Below, in pieces: positions 1 through 5,460 of a stretch of DNA of 5,610 bases (the stretch's first letter is position 1; the number at the start of each line of letters is the position of its first letter). Source of the DNA: Synergistaceae bacterium (lineage in GTDB: Bacteria; Synergistota; Synergistia; Synergistales; Aminobacteriaceae). The DNA is taken from assembly GCA_017458545.1 (NCBI GenBank), contig JAFTBA010000139.1, positions 1 to 5,610 on the forward strand, written 5' to 3'. Under the pieces are notes generated by a model that was not told the origin of the DNA, ran no database searches, and saw nothing but the letters and a program-made list of their open reading frames with translations. Position numbers and translations under genes: made by a program.

Positions 1-924
1 GCATTAGGGCGTGTGCTTGGCCGTCATGTGAGACAGGCAGGTTCAATGGTAACGGATGAATTTTTGAGGTTTGATTTCACGCACCATTCTGCTGTTACCG
101 ACTCTGAAATCGCTGAGGCCGAACGTTTAATCAACGCTGAGATTCTCGCTAACATTGAGGTTAAAATTTCCGAGCACTCGAAGGAAGAGGCTCAGAATTT
201 GGGAGCTAAGGCACTTTTTGATGAGAAGTACGGCGATGTAGTGAGGGGTGTTGATGTTGAAGGTTTCTCGATGGAACTTTGCGGAGGATTGCACGTTAAG
301 AGGACGGGGGACATAGGGAGTTTTAAGATTCTGCGTGAAGAGAGCATAGGTTCAGGGACCAGACGAATCTTAGCGGTAACAGGAATGAATGTTGTAATAC
401 TGTTACAGAAACTGTTTGCACTGAGAAGCTCAATGACTGCTCTGTTGTCTGCTGACGAAGAGAATCTCGCGCTCAAAGCCAAAGCACTTGTTGACGAACT
501 GAAAGCTGCTAAGTCCGAGATACAGGCGGTGAAACTCCGTGAACTTTTAGCGAACTCCGAGAGATTTTTGGAACGCGAAGAAATCGGAGGAGTGCTGTTA
601 CAGGTTGGGAGGTTCGCTGATATTCCTGCCAACATGCTGCGCGACATAGGCGATAAAGCCCGGGCGCGTTCCGAACCTAATGTTGTGGTGCTTGCGTCAG
701 TGAGCGGAGAAGATGAGTCATGCCAGCTTGTAGTGATGGCAGATGATGAGGCTGTTAAGATGGGAGTTAATGCCGGTGAAATTGTGAAGGAGGCTTGCGC
801 TATTCTCGGAGGTAAAGGCGGAGGCCGTAAGAATTTGGCACAGGGCGGAGGGCGTGAAGGCTCTAAACTTGATGAGGCATTGAATCGGATTCGTGAACTC
901 ATGAGAAAACAGACGGCAAAGTAA
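1..924 (+). CDS. alaS: Alanyl-tRNA synthetase, C-terminal part (5' end outside window)
   Basis: Alanyl-tRNA synthetase charges tRNA-Ala in the cytoplasm and hydrolyses mischarged Ser-/Gly-tRNA-Ala. The frame is open from base 1, so this is the last 307 residues of a protein usually about 870 long; the aminoacylation domain lies upstream. Seen: residues 1-29 match the editing-domain stretch (ALxxVLGxHVxQAGS, then RFDFTH). Residues 91-111 hold the editing CxxxH motif (C94, H98) followed by RTGDIGSFKI. These correspond to the second half of the zinc site; in E. coli AlaRS the ligands are H564/H568 and C666/H670. The HxxxH half should lie immediately left of the window. Residues about 138-200 look like the coiled-coil linker, and GGKGGG (270-275) with QGGG is the signature of the C-Ala/DHHA1 domain. 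TAA ends it 6 bases before ruvX, which suggests co-transcription. Coding-strand G greatly exceeds C. No defect is seen. The identification is firm. Confidence 0.97.
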   Translation, partial: ALGRVLGRHVRQAGSMVTDEFLRFDFTHHSAVTDSEIAEAERLINAEILANIEVKISEHSKEEAQNLGAKALFDEKYGDVVRGVDVEGFSMELCGGLHVKRTGDIGSFKILREESIGSGTRRILAVTGMNVVILLQKLFALRSSMTALLSADEENLALKAKALVDELKAAKSEIQAVKLRELLANSERFLEREEIGGVLLQVGRFADIPANMLRDIGDKARARSEPNVVVLASVSGEDESCQLVVMADDEAVKMGVNAGEIVKEACAILGGKGGGRKNLAQGGGREGSKLDEALNRIRELMRKQTAK

Positions 925-930
925 TTTGAC

Positions 931-1356
931 ATGAAATTTTCTGGAAGGGTACTTGCGCTTGACATCGGAACGGTGAGAATAGGAGCTGCAATTTCTGACT
1001 CGCTGGGGGTAATAGCTCAGGGTTTGGGAGTGTGGAAAGCTGAGAACGATGAATGGCGCAGGGATTTTGACGAGGCATTGAGGAGGTATGACCCGAAGGT
1101 AATTGTATTAGGGCTGCCCTTGAGGACTGACGGCAGGGAAAGCGAAGCAGTTAGCAGAGTGCTTAGTGTTGTTGAGGACTTGAGGGCGGAATACCCTGAA
1201 CGCGAGTTTGTGACGCATGATGAGAGGTTCACGACAGTGATAGCACAGAGAGCAATGATTGAGGCAGATACTTCGAGGAGGAAACGGAAGAGGAATGTTG
1301 ATAAAGTTGCAGCTGTGATAATTTTGGAGGACTGGTTAGAGTCTAACAGGCAGTAA
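931..1356 (+). CDS. ruvX: RuvX/YqgF family RNase H-fold nuclease (putative Holliday junction resolvase / pre-16S rRNA nuclease)
   Basis: This 141-residue protein has the full length usual for YqgF/RuvX, a small RNase H-fold enzyme. The family is annotated as a putative Holliday junction resolvase and, from work on E. coli YqgF, as a pre-16S rRNA 5'-end nuclease. Seen: strand-1 motif LALDIGTVRIG with D11; GLPLRTDG at 61-68; HDERFTT at 96-102 with E98; and the C-terminal basic run then VDKVAAVIILEDWL, with D124. D11, E98 and D124 are the expected acidic metal-binding triad, so it should be active. The ATG at 931 places the first beta strand at residue 7, normal for the family. No convincing Shine-Dalgarno sequence precedes it, and the gap to alaS is only 6 bases, so translation probably depends on ribosomes finishing alaS. 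The alaS-ruvX order is a common bacterial arrangement. It ends just before a strong hairpin terminator. Which of the two biochemical roles dominates here cannot be told. Confidence 0.95.
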   Translation: MKFSGRVLALDIGTVRIGAAISDSLGVIAQGLGVWKAENDEWRRDFDEALRRYDPKVIVLGLPLRTDGRESEAVSRVLSVVEDLRAEYPEREFVTHDERFTTVIAQRAMIEADTSRRKRKRNVDKVAAVIILEDWLESNRQ

Positions 1357-1365
1357 ACATAATAT

Positions 1366-1398
1366 CCCCTCTCTGAAACATGGGAGGGGTTTAATTTT
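1366..1398 (+). terminator. Rho-independent terminator of alaS-ruvX, at the convergent junction
   Basis: An 8-bp stem pairs 1366-1373 (CCCCTCTC) with 1382-1389 (GGGAGGGG), with one G-T wobble and an 8-base loop (1374-1381). On the plus strand a T-rich tail follows (1390-1398, TTTAATTTT). It begins 10 bases after the ruvX stop. The tail overlaps the stop codon of the oppositely oriented PIN gene (TAA read leftward at 1399-1397). The hairpin could also act leftward, but the leftward flank (ATATTATG) is not a good U-tract, so termination of the toxin mRNA here would be weaker. Confidence 0.85.
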
Positions 1399-1819
1399 AT
1401 CCTTCAACGGTGAAAACTTCAGAGAAATATTCTTCTGGGGTTAAGGCTTTAACGGTGCTGTTCTCAAAATCCTTAGTGTTTCGCGTGATGATGTAGTCGG
1501 CGTTAATTCTTGAGGCTGTTGCGCTCTGAACAGCGTCCTCGAAATCGCGCCACTTCATATCGGCTGCTGTTTCAAGTTCCTGCAGTGTAAAATCCGCAAA
1601 ATGAAAAGCATTCTTCAAGTTCCACAGCAAATCATCAATCTCATCATAACGTATCTGTTTCCGCATTATGTAGATTATGTTCGCAACCGTCAGTGAAGAT
1701 ATATAACCTTCGGCATATCCTTTCTCACATGATTTCCAGATTGCATATGACGGCATATAAAACTCAATTCTGGCCTGAAGGACATCAAGCAGCACATTAG
1801 AATCAATTAGCAATCGCAT
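1397..1819 (-). CDS. PIN-domain RNase, probable toxin of a type II toxin-antitoxin pair
   Basis: The 140-residue product is a single PIN domain, the fold of VapC-like metal-dependent endoribonuclease toxins. Its pattern best fits the PIN_3 (COG1569-like) group. Seen: N-terminal LLIDSNVLLDVL with D6, N8 and D12; a second helix motif ISSLTVANIIYIMRK (40-54), where the position often acidic in VapC is N47; WRDFEDAVQ (90-98) with D92, E94 and D95; and YIITRNTKDF (109-118) with D117. Apart from N47, typical of this subgroup by my recollection, the acidic cluster is intact, so it is probably active. ATG at 1819 has GAGGG six bases upstream (1826-1830). Its first 17 bases overlap the end of the upstream partner in another frame, the usual antitoxin-first layout that couples translation. 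Known family role: RNA cleavage restrained by the partner. The specific RNA target cannot be inferred. Length is normal and no frameshift is seen. Confidence 0.88.
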   Translation of the reverse strand: MRLLIDSNVLLDVLQARIEFYMPSYAIWKSCEKGYAEGYISSLTVANIIYIMRKQIRYDEIDDLLWNLKNAFHFADFTLQELETAADMKWRDFEDAVQSATASRINADYIITRNTKDFENSTVKALTPEEYFSEVFTVEG

Positions 1820-2048
1820 ATTTTTCCCTCAATGCTTCCTCTCTGACATCACGAGCATCATCGTAATCACCCTTCAAAATCCCTGTAAGCTCCTCAACCG
1901 CATAAGGTACTACTCTGTATTTTGAAGGATAACGCGCTATCACCTGTCCGTTCTGCTTGTGAATGCAGTCAAGACTGTCAACGATATTAGCTACACGCTC
2001 CCAGTATTCATGCTCCGTTTCGTTTGGAAGCCTTTTTATACCTGCCAT
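1803..2048 (-). CDS. Small protein upstream of PIN toxin, probable cognate antitoxin
   Basis: An 81-residue protein precedes the PIN gene and overlaps it by 17 bases. I do not recognise a named antitoxin family. Seen: charged N-terminal half with an NETEHEYWERVANIVDSL stretch, likely a helix; a middle with R/K-Y-P-S-K-Y pattern (about 42-48), possibly beta; then a LTGILKGDYDDARDVREE tail ending in a mixed-charge helix (ALREKY). Such a C-terminal charged tail is typical of segments by which antitoxins wrap a PIN partner. No clear ribbon-helix-helix, AbrB, Phd or HTH signature is visible, so DNA binding and autoregulation are unproven. The start is ATG at 2048 because AAGGAGG sits 8 bases upstream. 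An in-frame GTG at 2072 would add 8 residues, but those codons contain the Shine-Dalgarno sequence itself. The antitoxin role is inferred from gene order, size and overlap. Confidence 0.75.
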   Translation of the reverse strand: MAGIKRLPNETEHEYWERVANIVDSLDCIHKQNGQVIARYPSKYRVVPYAVEELTGILKGDYDDARDVREEALREKYAIAN

Positions 2049-2056
2049 AACTTTTG

Positions 2057-2063
2057 CCTCCTT
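2057..2063 (-). promoter_or_regulatory. Ribosome binding site deciding the antitoxin start
   Basis: Read leftward this is AAGGAGG, a full Shine-Dalgarno core, with 8 bases to the ATG at 2048-2046. It lies inside the 24-base in-frame extension from the GTG at 2072, which argues for the shorter protein. The GTG has only a weaker GAGGGGG-like stretch before it. Confidence 0.8.
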
Positions 2064-2240
2064 AAGTTTCACATTGCCCCCTCACTAATTCAGCAGGAGA
2101 ATAAAAATATTATACCTTCTTATTTTTTAATATAATACTGAGAAAAAATTGACTGTCTTTGAGATAAAATAAATGCAAGTAAGTTAAATTAATATTACCC
2201 TCCAAATTAGCAGGGATATATAAAATTTCACACATAGACA

Positions 2241-2248
2241 AAGGAAGG
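2241..2248 (+). promoter_or_regulatory. Ribosome binding site of rnj, with an ATG-TGA start-stop before the GTG
   Basis: AAGGAAGG lies 8 bases before the GTG at 2257, which is the only usable start: the frame upstream runs into TAA at 2221 without another start codon. The same site is 6 bases before an ATG at 2255-2257 that is followed at once by TGA (2258-2260). This start-stop shares its G with the GTG start. Confidence 0.75.
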
Positions 2249-2256
2249 AATTTAAT

Positions 2257-4020
2257 GTGACTAAGAACACTTCACGAGACCCATTAAGACCCCGTCACCG
2301 CAGAAGAAACAACAGCATATTTGACGGCGACAAACTAAGTTTCATACCTCTCGGAGGTCTGGGCGAAATAGGAAAAAATATGTACGTCCTCGAATACAAC
2401 AACGAAATTATCGTCATCGACTCAGGCTTGAAATTCCCTGACAGCGAATTACCGGGTATAGATTACATCGTTCCGGACATCTCTTATCTCGAGGCTAACC
2501 GCGACAAAATTCTCGCAATCATTATCACTCACGGACATGAAGATCATACAGGCGGTTTACCTTACGTACTCCCTCGTCTTAATGTACCCTTATACGGCAC
2601 TCAGTTGACACTCGGATTAATACGCAACAAATTACAGGACGACCTGCCCACCTTCCGCCCCGACATGCACGAAATCAGAGCAGGCGATGTCATCAAAATA
2701 GGTTCGTTCACCGTGCGATTCATCGCCGTCGCTCACTCAATACCTGACGGAGTCGCACTCAGCATTGAAACACCTTTAGGCCGTATCGTTCACACAGGAG
2801 ATTTCAAGCTCGACAGTACACCTGTTGACGGACGCGTTACGGATTACGGCGCATTTGCTGAGGAGGGCGACAAAGGTATTATGCTCTTATGTTCCGACTC
2901 GACTAACGCTGAACGTAAAGGCTTCACCCCTTCAGAACGTATCATCTCAGGGACACTCGATACACTGTTCAGGACTTACAGGACTAAGCGCATAATCATC
3001 TCTTCGTTCGCAAGCAACGTTCACAGGATTCAACAGGTCGCTGATGTAGCTGCACGTTTCAACAGAAAAATAGCTTTTCTGGGACGCAGCATGTTACGTA
3101 ACGCAGAGCTTGCGCGCGAAACAGGTTACCTCAAAATTGACAGCAAAATTATCATCAGTATTGAGGAAATCTGGAAATACTCCGATAATCAGCTCGTCAT
3201 TATCACTACAGGCAGCCAGGGCGAACCTTTCAGCGGCCTCGTAACTATGAGCAGAGGCGAAAACAGATCCGTTGAACTCGGTGAGCATGATGTAGTATTC
3301 CTTCTTGCCTCAGTCATTCCGGGTAACGAGAAGCTCATCAACAATACCATTAACAGACTGTTCGCTCAGGGCTGTGAGGTAGTTTACGAGAAGGAACGCC
3401 AGATACATGTCTCAGGCCATGCCTCAAGCGAGGAACTCAAAATCATGCTCAACCTTACGCGCCCTCAATACTTTGTTCCTATTCACGGCGAGTACAAACA
3501 TATGGTCAGGCATTCGCAGCTTGCTCAGGAAGTAGGGATTCTTCCCAGAAATATCTTCCTCATGGCCAACGGCGATATATTAACGTTCACGCGCGGAGCT
3601 GAACCCAAAAAGCACGGTCATGTTCAGTCGGGAGCAGTCATTATTGACGGCAACGCTGCAGGAAGCATTCGCAGTGAAGTCCTCAAGGAACGGCGCGAAA
3701 TTGCTGAGGACGGTGTTATGGCAGTAGCTGTTACTGTCGATGAGAAAGGCAACTTAATTGCACCCGTAGCTATTGAGACTCAGGGAGTATTTATTTCTGA
3801 GGACAGCGCAGATATTTTCAACGAGCTTTACGCCGTGAGTGAACAGGCAGTTTTCGAGCTTGCAGGAAGACACGCTAACCCTGACGGCATTAAGAGAACA
3901 ATTAAAACGCGAGTCCGTGATGTTCTGAGAAAAAGAGATTCATCGTTTGCAGTAGTACTTCCGATTGTTTCGGTTAAAAGCCGTGATAATAATAACGTTT
4001 TTGAAAAGGAGTTTTTCTAG
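2257..4020 (+). CDS. rnj: Ribonuclease J (metallo-beta-lactamase / beta-CASP)
   Basis: RNase J is a cytoplasmic zinc-dependent enzyme combining 5'-to-3' exonuclease and endonuclease activity in mRNA turnover and rRNA maturation. The 587-residue protein is full length (B. subtilis RNase J1 is about 555). Seen in order: a basic N-terminal tail (RPRHRRR, 11-17); core entry FIPLGGLGEIGKN (29-41); metal motif HGHEDH (92-97); H160 in VAHSIPDG; D182 in HTGDFKLD; the beta-CASP part with SDSTNAERKG (213-222), SSFASNVHRIQQ (249-260) and TGSQGEP (318-324); HVSGHAS (384-390); PIHGEYKH (408-415); and the C-terminal domain from about 455 to the end. All metal-site motifs are present, so it should be active. 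It starts at GTG with a good ribosome binding site and leads the operon with uppP and maf. Coding-strand C exceeds G in sampled stretches, the reverse of alaS/ruvX. The N-terminal extension is about 20 residues longer than the minimal core. Confidence 0.97.
   Translation: MTKNTSRDPLRPRHRRRNNSIFDGDKLSFIPLGGLGEIGKNMYVLEYNNEIIVIDSGLKFPDSELPGIDYIVPDISYLEANRDKILAIIITHGHEDHTGGLPYVLPRLNVPLYGTQLTLGLIRNKLQDDLPTFRPDMHEIRAGDVIKIGSFTVRFIAVAHSIPDGVALSIETPLGRIVHTGDFKLDSTPVDGRVTDYGAFAEEGDKGIMLLCSDSTNAERKGFTPSERIISGTLDTLFRTYRTKRIIISSFASNVHRIQQVADVAARFNRKIAFLGRSMLRNAELARETGYLKIDSKIIISIEEIWKYSDNQLVIITTGSQGEPFSGLVTMSRGENRSVELGEHDVVFLLASVIPGNEKLINNTINRLFAQGCEVVYEKERQIHVSGHASSEELKIMLNLTRPQYFVPIHGEYKHMVRHSQLAQEVGILPRNIFLMANGDILTFTRGAEPKKHGHVQSGAVIIDGNAAGSIRSEVLKERREIAEDGVMAVAVTVDEKGNLIAPVAIETQGVFISEDSADIFNELYAVSEQAVFELAGRHANPDGIKRTIKTRVRDVLRKRDSSFAVVLPIVSVKSRDNNNVFEKEFF
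4004..4011 (+). promoter_or_regulatory. Ribosome binding site of uppP, inside the end of rnj
   Basis: AAAAGGAG in the last codons of rnj is the only Shine-Dalgarno candidate for uppP. The spacing to ATG 4025 is 13 bases, longer than optimal, so re-initiation after the rnj stop at 4018-4020 may help. Confidence 0.55.
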
Positions 4021-4024
4021 TATC

Positions 4025-4813
4025 ATGATACATTCGCTGATATTGGGAGCAGTTCAGGGGTTATGCGAGTTTTTACCCGTTAGCAGTTCTGGACATCTGG
4101 CATTGTTCCAGATATTTATGGGTTTCGATGAAAATATGCTGGCGTTCGATATACTTCTTCATTTCGCAACGCTGCTCGCAACAGTAATTTATTTCAGGCG
4201 CGACATCATCAGAATACTCACAGAATGGTTCGGGGGATGGTTCACGTCAAAAAAACATTCGGGATGGCCTTACGGCTGGGCAATAATAATCGCTTCAATG
4301 ATAACGGCTGTAATAGGTCTTGCGCTCAAGTCAACAGCCGAAAAATTTTCAGAGAGTTTAATTCTCGTTGGCGCAGGAGAAATTTTCACGGGCCTCGTAC
4401 TCATAATGATACCGTTCATAGCATACTCGCGTCCTAATTCCTCATTGCTCAAAACCGCTATCGCTGTCGGAATAGCTCAGGGTATAGCCGTTTTGCCCGG
4501 AGTCTCGCGTTCGGGAATGTCAATAGCTATGGGGCTGTTCATGGGACTGGGAATAACTGAGGCATTCCGTTTCTCGTTCCTCATCTCAATACCTGCAATA
4601 CTCGGCGCAACTCTGCTGGAACTGGTTAAGTGCATTAAATCGGGCGGAACTGTTTTTCTTCCTGAGGGTTACTTGATTGGTGCAGTTGCTGCGTTTGTTT
4701 TGGGATTTGCATCGCTGGTGTTCATGAGGCAGTTAGTGAACGCTAAGAACTGGGCATACTTTGGTGTTTACTGTCTTGCCGTAGGTGTTACGGCTATGGT
4801 GCTGGCGTTATGA
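4025..4813 (+). CDS. uppP: Undecaprenyl-diphosphatase (BacA/UppP family)
   Basis: UppP is an integral membrane phosphatase that turns undecaprenyl diphosphate into the monophosphate, recycling the lipid carrier for peptidoglycan and other surface polymers; overproduction gives bacitracin resistance. Seen: 262 residues, close to the family norm of 265-275, rich in hydrophobic segments. The first signature is QGLCEFLPVSSSGH (11-24) with E15 and H24, and the second is LPGVSRSG (157-164) with S161 and R162; both are family active-site motifs. Hydrophobic stretches near 43-57, 85-100, 112-134, 144-157, 183-200, 216-233 and 244-262 fit a multi-pass fold. ATG 4025 begins right at the conserved N-terminus. 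Extending in frame to an earlier start would add about 20 residues inside rnj that resemble nothing in the family. It lies 4 bases after rnj and overlaps maf by 4 bases (ATGA). Identification is firm. Confidence 0.96.
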   Translation: MIHSLILGAVQGLCEFLPVSSSGHLALFQIFMGFDENMLAFDILLHFATLLATVIYFRRDIIRILTEWFGGWFTSKKHSGWPYGWAIIIASMITAVIGLALKSTAEKFSESLILVGAGEIFTGLVLIMIPFIAYSRPNSSLLKTAIAVGIAQGIAVLPGVSRSGMSIAMGLFMGLGITEAFRFSFLISIPAILGATLLELVKCIKSGGTVFLPEGYLIGAVAAFVLGFASLVFMRQLVNAKNWAYFGVYCLAVGVTAMVLAL

Positions 4814-5385
4814 TTCCGACAAGAATAATCTTAGCGTCAGGCAGTCCGAGACGCAAAGCACTGCTCGAAAGTATAGGGATTGAGTTTGAAGTGTATAAGC
4901 CCGATGCTGATGAGTCGGTTAAAACAGGCGAAACCCCTTCGGAATTATGCAGACGGCTCGCAACACTCAAAGCTGAAGCAGGAATGAGAGTTTTTTCGCG
5001 CAACGACATCATCATAGCTGCTGATACTATAGTTGTGATTGACGGCGAAATTTTAGGGAAGCCCGTTGACCGTGAAGACGCTGCCTTAATGCTGAAGCAT
5101 TTATCGGGGCGCGAACACGAAGTGATTACAGGGGTAGCCGTAAGTTATATGGGCAGGCTTTCAGTGAACGATGAACACACGCGCGTTAAGTTCAGGGAAT
5201 TAACTGACGATGAAATTTCTGAGTATGTCGCTACGGGTGAAGGGGACGATAAAGCAGGAGCTTATGCGGTTCAGGGCAAAGGTGCATTAATGATTGAGGG
5301 CATAACGGGAGATTATTTCAACGTTGTCGGATTACCGCTGTGCAGACTCGGATTAATGCTCAAAGGTATAGGGGTTAGGGTATAG
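4810..5385 (+). CDS. maf: Maf-family nucleoside triphosphate pyrophosphatase, dTTP/UTP (YhdE) type
   Basis: Maf proteins are cytoplasmic pyrophosphatases that hydrolyse NTPs, including modified ones, to the monophosphate plus PPi. They are linked to nucleotide-pool sanitation and septum inhibition. Seen: 191 residues, normal length; N-terminal ILASGSPRRKALL (7-19) with S12, R14 and R15; AADTIV (70-75) with catalytic-type D72; GKP (83-85); HxVITGVA (103-110); DKAGAYAVQGKGA (147-159) with K148 and Q155; and GDYFNVVGLPL (167-177). The KAGAYAVQG form and the GDYxNVVGLP end point to the YhdE-like dTTP/UTP subgroup rather than the m7GTP (YceF) subgroup. ATG 4810 overlaps the uppP stop as ATGA with no good ribosome binding site, so translation is probably coupled. 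The last seven residues (KGIGVRV) and the stop TAG (5383-5385) lie within the heptamer repeat array, so the native C-terminus may have been altered by repeat growth. Confidence 0.95.
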   Translation: MIPTRIILASGSPRRKALLESIGIEFEVYKPDADESVKTGETPSELCRRLATLKAEAGMRVFSRNDIIIAADTIVVIDGEILGKPVDREDAALMLKHLSGREHEVITGVAVSYMGRLSVNDEHTRVKFRELTDDEISEYVATGEGDDKAGAYAVQGKGALMIEGITGDYFNVVGLPLCRLGLMLKGIGVRV

Positions 5386-5460
5386 GGTATAGGGGTTAGC
5401 TAATCCCTAGTCCCTCTCCCCTAATCCCTACTCCCTAGTCCCCTATAAACCCTCTCCCTA
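5365..5460. repeat. Telomere-like 7-bp repeat array at a convergent gene junction
   Basis: The left half (5365-5399) is G-rich on the plus strand, with units GGGGTTA, GGGTATA, GGGTATA and GGGGTTA whose G-tracts start at 5371, 5378, 5385 and 5392, exactly 7 apart. The right half (5400-5460) is C-rich, of form CCCTANT, with tract starts at 5405, 5412, 5419, 5426, 5433 and 5440, again exactly 7 apart, then two looser ones (5450, 5456). The halves are roughly reverse complements around TTAGCTAA (5396-5403), so a long imperfect hairpin is possible in either transcript. It overlaps both convergent gene ends. Short heptanucleotide tandem repeats (STRR) are known from filamentous cyanobacteria; I note only the same period, not homology. 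There is no T-tract, so if it terminates transcription it is not a classic intrinsic terminator. Confidence 0.9.

Larger units (their letters stand above)
2049..2256. promoter_or_regulatory. AT-rich divergent intergenic region between the toxin-antitoxin pair and rnj
   Basis: This 208-base gap must hold the promoters of two diverging transcripts. Two perfect TATAAT hexamers are visible, one per strand: 2109-2114 read leftward, pointing at the antitoxin, and 2131-2136 read rightward, pointing at rnj. Neither has a good TTGACA at 16-18 bases (about TATTAT in each case), so they are candidates only. A TTGACT at 2149-2154 (plus) has no convincing -10 at the right distance. An imperfect direct repeat, AATTCAGCAGG (2087-2097) and AATTAGCAGG (2205-2214), flanks the AT-rich core and could be an operator pair or chance. 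I see no riboswitch-like structure or terminator, and no credible small gene. Confidence 0.45.

Noticed and set aside
192..965. A 257-codon open frame on the minus strand opposite alaS.
   Set aside because: It lies almost wholly antisense to conserved alaS sequence, has a low-complexity Ser/Pro/Leu-rich composition typical of antisense frames, and shows no ribosome binding site or family motif.
2049..2072. GTG start at 2072 giving an 89-residue antitoxin.
   Set aside because: The added codons contain the AAGGAGG that is ideally spaced for the ATG at 2048, and the GTG itself has only a poorer upstream site.
2149..2175. TTGACT at 2149-2154 as a -35 box for rnj.
   Set aside because: No hexamer resembling TATAAT lies 16-18 bases downstream; the nearest AT-rich candidates are at 8-15 bases.
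2193..2218. Small hairpin pairing ACCCT-like and AGGGAT-like bases upstream of rnj.
   Set aside because: Only 4 contiguous pairs form, with mismatches beyond and no T-tract; this is too weak to call a terminator or attenuator.
3965..4024. Longer uppP starting within rnj.
   Set aside because: It would add 20 residues ahead of the conserved UppP N-terminus and overlap rnj by 56 bases with no ribosome binding site. ATG 4025 gives normal family length.
4225..4452. Two 60-70 codon open frames, one on each strand, inside uppP.
   Set aside because: Both are shadow frames of the conserved UppP coding sequence with no start signals or recognisable content.
4794..5015. A 73-codon minus-strand frame opposite the start of maf.
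   Set aside because: It is antisense to conserved Maf motifs (SxSPRR and AADTIV) and has no independent coding evidence.
5365..5460. CRISPR array or attachment site at the repeat cluster.
   Set aside because: Units are 7 bp without spacers, and no integrase or cas gene is visible; the structure is a simple tandem heptamer array.
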